A DNA stretch of 64,000 bases, from NCBI GenBank assembly GCA_963709395.1, contig CAVPWP010000002.1:1-64000 (forward strand). The letters are read 5' to 3'. The translations under genes and the position numbers were made by a program. Below, piece by piece: positions 40,447-49,395 of the stretch (position 1 is its first letter; every line of letters starts with the position of its first letter). A model generated the notes under the pieces. It searched no databases, was not told the origin of the DNA, and saw only the letters and a list, made by a program, of their open reading frames with translations. Source of the DNA: CAVPWP01 sp963709395. Its GTDB lineage: Bacteria; Pseudomonadota; Alphaproteobacteria; Rhodobacterales; Rhodobacteraceae.

Positions 40447-43328
40447 TCCTTGGTCCTCAGCCCCATAAGGGCGGCGGCGAAGGGGTTGTCGGGGTCGATC
40501 CGGTCTTTCCTGGCAGGCCGCGATTCGAAGCTGCGCGTGGCAGTCTCGTCGCGCGGGCCGCCCCGCGGCTTGCCCTTCCCGGCCGCACCCTTGCCCTGTG
40601 CCTTCGGTTTGCCCTTGCCGCGCGGCCGTGCGCCGGCCTGTCCTTCGGGCCTGCCCTCCCGGCGAGCCGGGCGATTGCCGGCCCATGTGAACGTGTAGAA
40701 AACCTCGACCTCGGGTTCCGCCGATGCCTCTTCGGGGGAGGCGTGCAGATCGGTTCCCGATTCCGCCAGCCGTTCCGCCTCGGCCTCGACCAACGCATCG
40801 CCCGCGTCTTTTTCGGGCGACTCCGGCATGTTCTCCGGCACGACTTCAGGCACGGCCTCGGCCGTCTCTTCGGGCGCAGCCTCCGGTTCGGGCACCGTCG
40901 CCGCGTCGGCCGCGGCCTTCTCACCCGTCTCGGGCGCCGCTGCGGCGCGTTCCTTCGGGCGTTCGCCCCGCACCGCGCGATAGCCAAGCCCCTCCATGAG
41001 CGCCGCGAACTGCTCGAGCGTCAGGCCGGTGATCGACAGCATGTCGGGCACCGCCTCGAAACCGCCCCGCCCGTCCTGCGCGCGCAGAAGGTCGGCCAGA
41101 CGTTCCAGCATGTCGATCCGGATCGCCCGGTCGCCCGCCTGCCGGTAGCCCGACATCGGGAAATAGCCCTTGCGCGCGGGTTCGGCCGCGGGAACCGTCA
41201 CCAAGCCCGGCGGCGGGCTTTCGGGAAACTCGACCAGACCCTCGGCCAGAGACCAGAGCACGATGCGCAGCCGCGTGGGTGCGGGTTTCAAAAGCACGGG
41301 AATGAAGATCGTGAACTGCCCGAACCGCACACCATGCTTGCGCAGCGCGCCGCGCGCGTCCTGGTCGAGTTCCTTCACCTCGGCCGACACGGTTTCACGG
41401 GGGATGATGCCGAAGTTTTCGACCAGCCGGAAGGCAAAGCCGCGGGCCAGCCCGTTCAGCGCCTCGTCCCGCGACAGCGCCATGAGCGGCTCGAACAGCG
41501 TCGCGATCTTGCGGTCGACGAAATGCTGCAAGCGGCGCTGCACCTTGGCCGCGACATCCGGGCCGGCTTCTTCGTCGACGAAGGCCTCGACCACCGGGCG
41601 CATCGGCTCTGGCCCCTTCACCAGCTTGCCAACGGCGTTGTTGCCCCACATCAGCCCACCTTGCTCGGTGTAGTCGATCTCGGTGTCGGGGGTGTTGTAG
41701 AAGCGGTCGGCGCGCAGGTGGTATTCCGGCGTCAGCGCCGCAAGTGCGGCGGACCTCAGCGTGCGTGCCTCTTCGGGGCTTGCCTTGGGGTCCTGACTGA
41801 ACCGGAAGCCGTCAAGACGGCCCACATGTTGCCCTTCGACGCTGACGTCGCCCGTGTCGTTCACCTCGGCCACAAGGCTCTCCTTCTGTTTCAACCGGCG
41901 AAGCAGCACGCTGGTCCGCCGGTCGACAAATCTCTGCGTCAGGCGCTCGTGCAGCGCATCCGACAGCCGATCTTCTACCGCGCGCGTCTCGTCCCGCCAA
42001 TGGCTTTCGTCCCTGGTCCATCCGCGGCGCTGCGCGACATAGGTCCATGTGCGGATATACGCCAACCGCTTGGACAGCGCGTCGATGTCGCCGTCGACCC
42101 TGTCGATGCGCTGGATGTGGCGCGCAAGCCAGTCGTCCGGGATCCGACCGTCCTGGTGCAGGAAGCCGAAGATCGCCTCGAGAAGCGAGGCGTGTTCGGC
42201 ATGGCTGATGCCCCGGAAATCGGGCACACGGCAGACATCCCACAACAGGCGCACCGCGTCGCCGGTGCCGGCGCGCGCGCGCACCTCGGGCACCTCCGAC
42301 AGCGCCTGAAGCGCGATCAGGTCGTCGGCGGCGCGCGCGCGCATCAGGCGCGGGTCGTCCGGCGCGGCCTCGAGCGAAGCGATCAGACGTTCGGGCGACC
42401 CGAAGTCGAGATCCGCGCTGCGCCACTGCAATCGCTTGAGCGGGGTGAAGCGGTGGCTGGTGATCGCCTCGACCACCTCGTCGTCGAGGGGACGCGCCTC
42501 GCCGGTGACGCCGAAGGTGCCGTCATTCATGTGCCGACCCGCGCGACCGGCGATCTGGGCCAGTTCGTTGGGCTCGAGCCGCCGCATCCGCCGCCCGTCG
42601 AACTTCGACAGGCCCGAGAAGGCGACGTGGTCGATATCGAGGTTGAGGCCCATGCCGATCGCGTCGGTCGCCACCAGGTAGTCGACATCGCCGTTCTGGT
42701 ACATCGCCACCTGCGCGTTGCGCGTGCGTGGGGAAAGCGCGCCCATCACCACCGCCGCCCCGCCCTTCTGACGGCGGATCAGCTCGGCGATGGCATAGAC
42801 GTTTTCAACCGAAAAGCCGACGATGGCCGCCCGCGCCGGCATCCGGCTTATCTTTTTCGAACCGGAATAGGTCAGCTGCGAGAATCGTTCGCGGCGCAGG
42901 AAGTTCGCGCCCGGACAGAGATCCGCGATGGCGCCGCGCATGGTGTCCGAGCCAAGCAGCAGCGTCTCGTGCAGGCCACGCGCGTTCAGCAGCCGGTCGG
43001 TGAAGACATGGCCGCGCTCGGGGTCGGCGCAAAGCTGGATTTCGTCGATGGCCAGGAAGTCGGCGCCGATGCCCACCGGCATCGCCTCGACCGTGCAGAC
43101 CCAGTACTGGGTGCGCTCGGGGACGATGCGCTCCTCGCCCGTGACAAGGGCCACGACCGAGGGGCCGCGCAGTCCGACGATGCGATCATAGACCTCGCGC
43201 GCCAGAAGCCGCAGCGGCAGGCCGATCACGCCGGTGCGATGCGCCAGCATCCGCTCGATCGCGTAATGCGTCTTGCCGGTGTTGGTCGGGCCGAGAACTG
43301 CCGTGACCCGTGCGGGTGCGCGCGACAT
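40443..43328 (-). CDS. Suv3-like DEAD/H-box RNA helicase with low-complexity basic tail
   Basis: The 961-residue ATPase has Walker A GPTNTGKTHYAIERM, motif II AIDEIQLCAD, motif VI-like AQIAGRAGRH, then a long C-terminal extension. This is the alphaproteobacterial relative of the mitochondrial degradosome helicase SUV3. From about residue 790 the sequence becomes acidic and alanine/glutamate-rich, and the last 70 residues are rich in Lys/Gly/Arg (RPRGKGKPKAQGKG), likely an RNA- or partner-binding tail. I chose ATG 43328, directly before RAPARVTAVLGPTNTGKT. The S4 gene overlaps its stop and fdxA follows, an arrangement that points to RNA quality control. Confidence 0.92.
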   Translation of the reverse strand: MSRAPARVTAVLGPTNTGKTHYAIERMLAHRTGVIGLPLRLLAREVYDRIVGLRGPSVVALVTGEERIVPERTQYWVCTVEAMPVGIGADFLAIDEIQLCADPERGHVFTDRLLNARGLHETLLLGSDTMRGAIADLCPGANFLRRERFSQLTYSGSKKISRMPARAAIVGFSVENVYAIAELIRRQKGGAAVVMGALSPRTRNAQVAMYQNGDVDYLVATDAIGMGLNLDIDHVAFSGLSKFDGRRMRRLEPNELAQIAGRAGRHMNDGTFGVTGEARPLDDEVVEAITSHRFTPLKRLQWRSADLDFGSPERLIASLEAAPDDPRLMRARAADDLIALQALSEVPEVRARAGTGDAVRLLWDVCRVPDFRGISHAEHASLLEAIFGFLHQDGRIPDDWLARHIQRIDRVDGDIDALSKRLAYIRTWTYVAQRRGWTRDESHWRDETRAVEDRLSDALHERLTQRFVDRRTSVLLRRLKQKESLVAEVNDTGDVSVEGQHVGRLDGFRFSQDPKASPEEARTLRSAALAALTPEYHLRADRFYNTPDTEIDYTEQGGLMWGNNAVGKLVKGPEPMRPVVEAFVDEEAGPDVAAKVQRRLQHFVDRKIATLFEPLMALSRDEALNGLARGFAFRLVENFGIIPRETVSAEVKELDQDARGALRKHGVRFGQFTIFIPVLLKPAPTRLRIVLWSLAEGLVEFPESPPPGLVTVPAAEPARKGYFPMSGYRQAGDRAIRIDMLERLADLLRAQDGRGGFEAVPDMLSITGLTLEQFAALMEGLGYRAVRGERPKERAAAAPETGEKAAADAATVPEPEAAPEETAEAVPEVVPENMPESPEKDAGDALVEAEAERLAESGTDLHASPEEASAEPEVEVFYTFTWAGNRPARREGRPEGQAGARPRGKGKPKAQGKGAAGKGKPRGGPRDETATRSFESRPARKDRIDPDNPFAAALMGLRTKD

Positions 43329-43401
43329 GGGGGGTCCCTTTCTCGGTGACGGTCGAGGTTGGCTTAAACCGGATACGCGGACAGGCCGCAAGCGGACAGG
43401 G

Positions 43402-43962
43402 TCAGAGCGTCATGCCCTCGACCGCGCGTTCAAGCGCGCCGATCGCCTCGTCCAGCCCTTCACGGTTGGGATTGAGCTCGGCCACCATGCGCCAGACCTC
43501 GAGCGCCTGATCCTCGCGACCAAGCTCCTGCAGGATGAGTGCAAGCCCCGACAGCGCCCCGAAATGCCGCGGGTTCAGCCGCAGCGCCTCGCGGATGTCA
43601 GACATCGCCGGCCCGTAGGCGCCTTCGCCGTAAAAGACCATCGCGCGGGCGTTGTAGGCCTCGGCGAAGTCGGGAGAATGGTCGATCAGGGCCGAGAAAT
43701 GATCGAGCGCGGCCTCGGTGTCCCCGACCTCCATCGCGTCGCGTCCGCGCTTGAGCAGAAGGTCCATCGACGCCGACCCCGAACGCGACCATTCCGTCCA
43801 GATCTCGCGCTCGATGCGCTGTGCCTCGGCCGGATCGGCGGACTTCAGCTGCTCGAAAAGCTCATCGACGGCAGCCTCTTGCGCGATAGCCGCCGGCGAA
43901 AGCAGGCCGACCAGCAAAAATGCCGCAACGACAGGTTTGAGTCTGTGAGTTTTGCCATACAT
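43402..43962 (-). CDS. Exported tetratricopeptide-repeat protein
   Basis: The 186-residue protein has a signal peptide ending AIA-QEA. A helical region follows, then TPR-like repeats: LDHFSALIDHSPDFAEAYNARA, AMSDIREALRLNPRHFGALSGL and ALEVWRMVAELNP. It is predicted to be periplasmic and to act as a protein-interaction scaffold; no enzyme motif is seen. Its start lies 70 nt from the divergent SCP2-domain gene. It ends 73 nt upstream of the helicase gene on the same strand, so the two may be cotranscribed. Confidence 0.88.
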   Translation of the reverse strand: MYGKTHRLKPVVAAFLLVGLLSPAAIAQEAAVDELFEQLKSADPAEAQRIEREIWTEWSRSGSASMDLLLKRGRDAMEVGDTEAALDHFSALIDHSPDFAEAYNARAMVFYGEGAYGPAMSDIREALRLNPRHFGALSGLALILQELGREDQALEVWRMVAELNPNREGLDEAIGALERAVEGMTL

Positions 43963-44032
43963 ATCGGATGGAAATGTAACCGCCGTGCGGGAAAAAGCGA
44001 GACCGCGTCGGTAAATTCTCGAGGAGCCCCTG

Positions 44033-44323
44033 ATGAGTGACGTGATCGATACCGCGGTAAGCGCGCTGAACGACAAACTGGCCGGGTCCGGTTTCGACGG
44101 AACTGCCAAGTTCGTGATCCGGGACGAAGGCGCGATCATGCTGGACGCGGACGGCGCGCGCGCAGGCGACGATGCGGCCGACGTCACCATGACCGCCGAC
44201 ACCGACACCTTCCGCGCCATCCTCGACGGCAACCTGAACCCGACCTCCGCCTTCATGACCGGAAAACTCACGGTCGATGGCGACATGGGCGCGGCGCTGC
44301 GCCTGGGCTCCGTCCTGTCCTGA
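44033..44323 (+). CDS. SCP2 sterol-carrier domain protein
   Basis: The 96-residue single-domain protein has the SCP2 fold pattern: AKFVIRDEGAIMLD, ADVTMTADTDTFRAILDGNLNPTSAFMTGKLTVDGD. It should hold a hydrophobic ligand such as a fatty acyl group. GAGGAGCCC lies just before the ATG. The alpha/beta hydrolase gene follows after 5 nt, so a joint role in lipid handling is likely. Most standalone bacterial SCP2 proteins have this length. Confidence 0.92.
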   Translation: MSDVIDTAVSALNDKLAGSGFDGTAKFVIRDEGAIMLDADGARAGDDAADVTMTADTDTFRAILDGNLNPTSAFMTGKLTVDGDMGAALRLGSVLS

Positions 44324-44328
44324 CGCCG

Positions 44329-45273
44329 ATGGAGGCCGCCCCGTTCTTCGCGGACATGGCCGAAGGCCCCGACGGCGGCCGGGCGGTCTGGCTGCGCGCC
44401 GACGATCGCGTGCGCCTGCGCGCCGGGATCTGGCAGGGCGGCGACGCGGGGACGGTCTTCGTCTTTCCCGGACGGACCGAGGCGGTCGAGAAATATGGCC
44501 GCCTTGCTCGTGACCTTGCTGCGCGCGGCCTCTCTTGCGTTGCGATCGACTGGCGCGGACAGGGACTGGCCGACCGGGTCGGGCGCGACCCGATGATGGG
44601 GCATGTGGGCGTCTTCGCCGACTACCAGCGCGACTGGGGCGCCGTGCTGGCCTTCGCCCGCACAGCCGGCCTGCCGGAGCCCTACTTCCTGATCGGTCAT
44701 TCGATGGGCGGGGCGATCGGGCTGCGCGCCCTGCTGCACCAGGACCAGCCCTTTGCCGCCGCCGTCTTCAGCGCGCCGATGTGGGGGATCAGCATGGCAA
44801 GCCACATGCGCCCCGTCGCCTGGGCGGTGCCACGCGCGGCCCGCGCCATCGGGCGCGGCGAGGTCTATTCGCCGGGCGCGCAGCGCGACAGCTATCTTGC
44901 CTCGGCGGCGTTCGAGGGCAACACGCTCACCACATGCCCCGACCATTTCGCCTACATGCAGCGCCAGGTGCGGCATGATGAACGCTTCGCCCTTGGTGGC
45001 CCATCGATCCACTGGCTGCACGAGGCGCTGGAAGAGATCCGGGCGCTGCGCCGGGCGCCGTTGCCGGCACTGCCGGTCCTGACCGGCGTGGGATCGGATG
45101 AAATGGTGGTCGATCCCGCCGCGATCTCGGCCCTTGCACGGCGCTGGACCGGCAGCCGGTTCACCCGTTTCGACGGCGCCCGGCACGAGCTTCTGATGGA
45201 GCGGTCCGAGGTGCGCGACCGGTTTCTCGACGCAACGGTCGAGCTCTTCCAATCCGCCCGGCAGGCCGCCTAG
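44329..45273 (+). CDS. Alpha/beta hydrolase, lysophospholipase/monoacylglycerol-lipase type
   Basis: The 314-residue enzyme has VFPGRTEAVEKYGRLARDLAARG and IDWRGQGLADR, as in PldB-like lipases. The nucleophile elbow is GHSMGG, the acid lies in TGVGSDEMVVDP, and the His in DGARHELLMERSEVR. No signal peptide is seen, so it acts in the cytoplasm or at the inner face of the membrane. It likely cleaves lysophospholipids or monoacylglycerols. It is the second gene of a pair with the SCP2 protein, and its stop lies 39 nt from the convergent Anbu gene. Confidence 0.9.
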   Translation: MEAAPFFADMAEGPDGGRAVWLRADDRVRLRAGIWQGGDAGTVFVFPGRTEAVEKYGRLARDLAARGLSCVAIDWRGQGLADRVGRDPMMGHVGVFADYQRDWGAVLAFARTAGLPEPYFLIGHSMGGAIGLRALLHQDQPFAAAVFSAPMWGISMASHMRPVAWAVPRAARAIGRGEVYSPGAQRDSYLASAAFEGNTLTTCPDHFAYMQRQVRHDERFALGGPSIHWLHEALEEIRALRRAPLPALPVLTGVGSDEMVVDPAAISALARRWTGSRFTRFDGARHELLMERSEVRDRFLDATVELFQSARQAA

Positions 45274-45312
45274 ATCCGGAAGCCATCCGCAACGTAGGTG
45301 GTCAGGAGGACG

Positions 45313-46038
45313 TCAGAGTTCGATCTCGGTGAACGAATGGCGCAAGGCCTCGGACCAGGCCGAGCTCATTGCGGCAAAGCTGGGGTCGTTCGCGTCGATC
45401 CGGCGCGACATGGTCACCCGGCAGGCGTCCTTCTCGATGACGGCAAGGTCGAGCGGCATCCCCACCGACAGGTTCGACCGCAGGGTCGAATCCATCGACA
45501 GAAGGACCGCCTTCTGCGCATCCGCCAGGCTGGTGTCGGGGCGCACCACGCGGTCGAGGATGGGTTTGCCGTACTTGTGCTCCCCGATCTGAAGGAACGG
45601 GGTATCGGCGGTCGCCTCGATGAAGTTGCCCTCGGGATAGATCAGGAACATGCGCATGTCCCCGCCCCGGCGCTGCCCCGCGACGATCATCGAGGCGCTG
45701 GCGCTTTGGGCGCTGCGGTCCATCTTGGCGCGCACATCAGCCGAAACATCCGACAGGGTGCGGCCGACAAGCTCGGCCACCTGCAGCATCGTGGGCAGGG
45801 TCATGATCGACGGCGGCCCGTCATGGTCGAGATCGGACGCCGCTTCCTCGAGCCGCGCCATGGCGGTCTGCGTGACCGACAGGCTGCCCGCCGTCATGAT
45901 CGTGACGACCCGTTCGCCCGGATCCTCGAAGATGAACATCTTGCGATAGGTCGAGATGTTGTCGAGTCCCGCGTTTGTGCGCGTGTCCGACAAGAGCACC
46001 ATACCCGCGTCCAGCAGAAGCCCCACGCAATAGGTCAT
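45313..46038 (-). CDS. Anbu-type proteasome-like peptidase
   Basis: The 241-residue Ntn-hydrolase of the proteasome beta-subunit fold starts with MTYCVGLLLDAGMVLLSDTRTN. Anbu proteins are called ancestral beta subunits and form open lock-washer rings. The Thr after the initiator Met is the expected nucleophile and would be exposed by Met removal; no propeptide is needed. KMFIFEDPGERVVTIMTAGSL and the nearby Lys are family features. It lies at the 3' end of a cluster with a transglutaminase-like protein, an alpha-E protein and an ATP-grasp protein, the conserved Anbu neighbourhood. Substrates are unknown. Confidence 0.93.
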   Translation of the reverse strand: MTYCVGLLLDAGMVLLSDTRTNAGLDNISTYRKMFIFEDPGERVVTIMTAGSLSVTQTAMARLEEAASDLDHDGPPSIMTLPTMLQVAELVGRTLSDVSADVRAKMDRSAQSASASMIVAGQRRGGDMRMFLIYPEGNFIEATADTPFLQIGEHKYGKPILDRVVRPDTSLADAQKAVLLSMDSTLRSNLSVGMPLDLAVIEKDACRVTMSRRIDANDPSFAAMSSAWSEALRHSFTEIEL

Positions 46039-46114
46039 GTCCGACTCACCTTGCCTGTCTGTTTAGGTGCGACACTAGGCACAGGCCGCGAGAAAGGGCA
46101 ACGCGCCGACGCTG

Positions 46115-46933
46115 CTATTGCGCGGCCTGATTGACCGTCACCGACACGTCGAGCTTTTCTGCCCCGATCCCCTGCGCCACACCCCGGATCGGGGCGGCCT
46201 CGGTGGCGTCGATACCCGATCCGATGCGGATGTAACGGTCATCGGGACAGATGCGGTTCGACGGATCGAACCCGACCCAGCCCAGATCGGCCAGGAAGAC
46301 CTCGGCCCAGGCGTGGCTGGCCTCTTGCGCCACATCGTCCTCGGAGGCGAAGAGATAGCCGGTGACATAGCGCGCGGGCATGTCGAGAACCTGCGCCGCC
46401 GCGATCACCGCGTGGGTGTGGTCCTGACAAACCCCGTGTCCCATCGCCAGTGCCTCGGCTGCGGTGGTCGCCTGCTCGGTCTCGCCCGGCGTATAGGTGA
46501 TGGCGTCGGCCACCGCGTTCATCAGCGCATGCGCCCGGTCGAGCCCGCGGTCGGGCGCGATCCGGCGGACGGCCTCCTCGGCCAGTTCGGTAAGTGCAAG
46601 GTCGGCGCGCGTGAACCGGGTCGCGCTCAGATAGGCCGCGGGCGGGATGAGTTCGCGGTGTCCGCGCAGCACACCGGTCAGATCCACCGTCTCGACGATG
46701 CCGCGCACGGCCACATGGGTATCGGACACGGGGCCCAGATGCTTGGCGGTCTCGATCCAGTCGCCCGCACCGTCCCGGAACCCCGCACCCCGGATGGCGT
46801 CGCCGGTGTCGATGGTCCATTCGACCGCAAGCTGACCGTCATAGACCGAGGGCGTCAGCCGCAGCGACTGGATGACGCCGCGCATCGGCGGATCGAAGCG
46901 GTATCGGGTGACGTGATCGACGCTCAGCCGCAT
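46115..46933 (-). CDS. Transglutaminase-like peptidase family protein
   Basis: The 272-residue protein has an N-terminal beta domain (VDHVTRYRFDPPMRGVIQSLRL). The transglutaminase core has the catalytic Cys in GHGVCQDHTHAVIAAA, the His in SHAWAEVFL, and the Asp in GWVGFDPSNR. In bacteria this class often acts as a peptidase or amide hydrolase rather than as a crosslinker. It lies 1 nt after the alpha-E gene and 76 nt before the Anbu gene on the same strand. The cluster logic suggests that it trims or transfers peptides made by the ATP-grasp protein. Confidence 0.93.
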   Translation of the reverse strand: MRLSVDHVTRYRFDPPMRGVIQSLRLTPSVYDGQLAVEWTIDTGDAIRGAGFRDGAGDWIETAKHLGPVSDTHVAVRGIVETVDLTGVLRGHRELIPPAAYLSATRFTRADLALTELAEEAVRRIAPDRGLDRAHALMNAVADAITYTPGETEQATTAAEALAMGHGVCQDHTHAVIAAAQVLDMPARYVTGYLFASEDDVAQEASHAWAEVFLADLGWVGFDPSNRICPDDRYIRIGSGIDATEAAPIRGVAQGIGAEKLDVSVTVNQAAQ

Positions 46934-46934
46934 G

Positions 46935-47888
46935 TCAGCGCGCCTCTCCGCTCAGGTACTGATCGTGAATGACGGCGGTGAGGCTGCCGACCGAGTCGAT
47001 CGTCCCGCTCAGGAACTCGTGCAGGCCGACGTCGAAGATGTCTTCGACCGTGATCTCGGACAGCCGGGCAAGCAGGTCGCGCGCCTGCGCCTGCGCCTCG
47101 CCGGAACGCCCATAGCCACGCGCCAGCGCGTCGAGATGGGTCGTGGCCTCGGTCGCGCAGGTGATCAGAGACCGGGGCGACTTGAGGTTCAGGATCAGGA
47201 AATCCGCGATCTTGGCAGGGGTGATCTCGCCGCCATAGGCCCAGTTGAAGGCGCGGTGTGCCGACATCGCCCGCAGGATCGTGCGCCACTGGTAGTTGTC
47301 GAGGCCCGAGCCGACGTACTCGACCTGCGGCAGCAGGACGAAGTATTTCACGTCCAGAAGCCGCGCCGTGGCATCGGCGCGTTCGAGCGCATAGCCGATG
47401 TGCATGAAGCAATAGCCGTCGTTGCGAAGCTGGGTGTCCTCGATCGACCCGCGCACGGTGGCGCCGTTGCGGATCGTCCAGTCGATCAGGTCGTTGACCG
47501 ACAGTTTCGAGCGTTCGGTGCGCCGCAATTCCTGCATTTCCTGAAAGGCGGTGTTCAGCGCGTCCCAGGTCCGGCTGGAAAGCGCTGTGCGCACGATGCG
47601 CCCGTTCTCGCGCGCCTGTGCCACGCAGGACGCGATCGAGGACGGGTTGTCGAGGTCGAAGAAGAGATAGCTCTCGATATTGCGCTGCACCGTATCGCCG
47701 TACTTGTCGGCAAAGCCGCGCGCCGTCCCCGAGGCCTGCAGGATCGCGTCCCATTCGTTGCGAAAGCCCCCGCTGACCGACGGGATAAGCGCGTTGCGGC
47801 TGCCCACTTCGAGAAGGCGCGCGATGGTCTCGGCCCGCTCCATGTAGCGGGTGATCCAGAAGAGGTTTTCGGCGGTACGGCTCAGCAT
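46935..47888 (-). CDS. Alpha-E domain protein
   Basis: The 317-residue all-helical protein starts with MLSRTAENLFWITRYMERAETIARLLEV, the alpha-E signature. AQARENGRIVRTALSSRTWDALN and the C-terminal TFD-type helices (EDIFDVGLHEFLSG) complete the fold. The domain has no known catalytic residues; it always occurs beside circularly permuted ATP-grasp and transglutaminase genes and probably assists their reaction. It begins directly at the end of the ATP-grasp gene with no gap and ends 1 nt before the transglutaminase start. Translational coupling throughout the cluster is clear. Confidence 0.93.
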   Translation of the reverse strand: MLSRTAENLFWITRYMERAETIARLLEVGSRNALIPSVSGGFRNEWDAILQASGTARGFADKYGDTVQRNIESYLFFDLDNPSSIASCVAQARENGRIVRTALSSRTWDALNTAFQEMQELRRTERSKLSVNDLIDWTIRNGATVRGSIEDTQLRNDGYCFMHIGYALERADATARLLDVKYFVLLPQVEYVGSGLDNYQWRTILRAMSAHRAFNWAYGGEITPAKIADFLILNLKSPRSLITCATEATTHLDALARGYGRSGEAQAQARDLLARLSEITVEDIFDVGLHEFLSGTIDSVGSLTAVIHDQYLSGEAR

Positions 47889-49315
47889 CTATTCGGCCAT
47901 GACCCAGGTGTCCTTGACGCCGCCGCCCTGGCTCGAGTTCACGACAAGCGAGCCTTCGGTCAGCGCCACGCGCGTGAGGCCGCCCGGCACAAGCTCGATA
48001 CGCTCGCCCACAAGGCAATAGGGGCGCAGGTCGACATGGCGCGGCGCGATGCCTTCCTCGACGAAGGTCGGGCAGGTCGAGAGTGCAAGTGTCGGCTGGG
48101 CGATGTAGTTCCAGGGCGTCTCGCGGATCTTGGCGCGAAACGCCTCGATCTGCTCCTTCGTCGAACGCGGCCCCACCAGCATCCCGTAGCCGCCCGAGCC
48201 GTGCACCTCCTTGACCACGAGATCGGCGAGGTTCTCGAGCACGTATTTGAGGTCGTCGGCCTGCGCGCATTGCCAGGTCGGCACGTTCTTCAGGATCGGT
48301 TCCTCGCCCAGATAGAAGCGCACCATGTCCGGCACGAAGGTATAGATCGCCTTGTCGTCGGCCACGCCCGCGCCGGGCGCCGAGGCGATGGTGACCCCGC
48401 CCGAGCGGTAGACGTTCATCAGCCCCGGCACGCCCAGCATGGAATCGGGGCGGAAGCACAGTGGGTCGAGGAAGGCGTCGTCGATGCGGCGGTAGATCAC
48501 GTCGACCCGCTGCGGCCCGCGCGTGGTGCGCATCCAGCAGTAGTCGCCCTCGACGAACAGGTCCGGCCCCTCGACCAGTTCGACGCCCATCATGTCGGCA
48601 AGGAACGAATGCTCGTAATAGGCCGAGTTGAAATGGCCGGGGGTAAGGATGGCGATGGTCGGCTCGCCCTCGCATTTCTGCGGCGCGACCGAGGCCAGGG
48701 TGCGCTTCAAGAAGCGCCGGGTAGTTCTCGACCGGGGCGATCCGGTTCTCCTGGAAGAGATGCGGGAACATCCGCATCATGATCTCGCGGTTTTCCAACA
48801 TGTAGCGAGACGCCCGACGGCGTGCGGCAGTTGTCTTCGAGCACGAAGAACTCGTCGGGTCCGGTGCGCACGAGGTCGATGCCGACGATGTGGCTGTAGA
48901 CGCCGCGCGGCGGCTTCATGCCCATCACGGCGGGCTCGAAGGCTTCGTTCCGGTAGACAAGGCGTTCGGGGATGCGGCCCGCGCGGATCATCTCGCCCCG
49001 GCCATAGACATCCATCAGGAAGGCGTTGAGCGCCCGCGCCCGCTGCTTGATCCCGCGTTCCAGCCGGCGCCATTCGTCATGGGCGAAGACGCGCGGAAAC
49101 ATGTCGAACGGGATCAGCCGATCCGGGTCGCCGCCCTCGCCATAGACGGCGAAGGTGATGCCGATCCGGCGAAACAGGGCCTCGGCCTCGGATTGCTTGA
49201 GGCTGCGCAGTTCGACAGGCATGTTCGCCGACCAGTCCTGCAGGCCGGAATAGGGCGCACGGACACCGTCGCCGTGAAACATCTCGTTGAAATAGGCCGG
49301 TTTCGATTGCTCCAT
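47889..49315 (-). pseudogene. Circularly permuted ATP-grasp protein, frame broken by two single-base insertions
   Basis: The N-terminal frame (49315 to about 48806) has FNEMFHGDGVRAPYSGLQDW, TFAVYGEGGDPDRLIPFD, and ends FFVLEDNCRTPSGVS. A middle frame of about 30 codons reads YMLENREIMMRMFPHLFQ and ENRIAPVENYPALL. The last frame continues KRTLASVAPQKCEGEPTIAILTPG, VVKEVHGSGGYGMLVGP and VVNSSQGGGVKDTWVM. Removing the G at 48805 and one A at 48709-48710 gives one 474-codon protein of normal family length. Relatives are predicted to ligate amino acids or peptides with ATP. The rest of the cluster is intact, so sequencing errors are likely; otherwise the ligase is lost. Confidence 0.85.
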
Positions 49316-49395
49316 GCCCAAGGCTTAACAAGTCCCGCGGGGGGGATGGAAGCGGATAGCCGCCTGAACCGCCGTATTGCCCAAAAAAGCGGCAG

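Noticed and set aside
40743..43349. 868-codon plus-strand frame opposite the RNA helicase gene
   Set aside because: No recognisable domain, His/Arg/Gly-rich shadow composition; the helicase on the other strand has all motifs.
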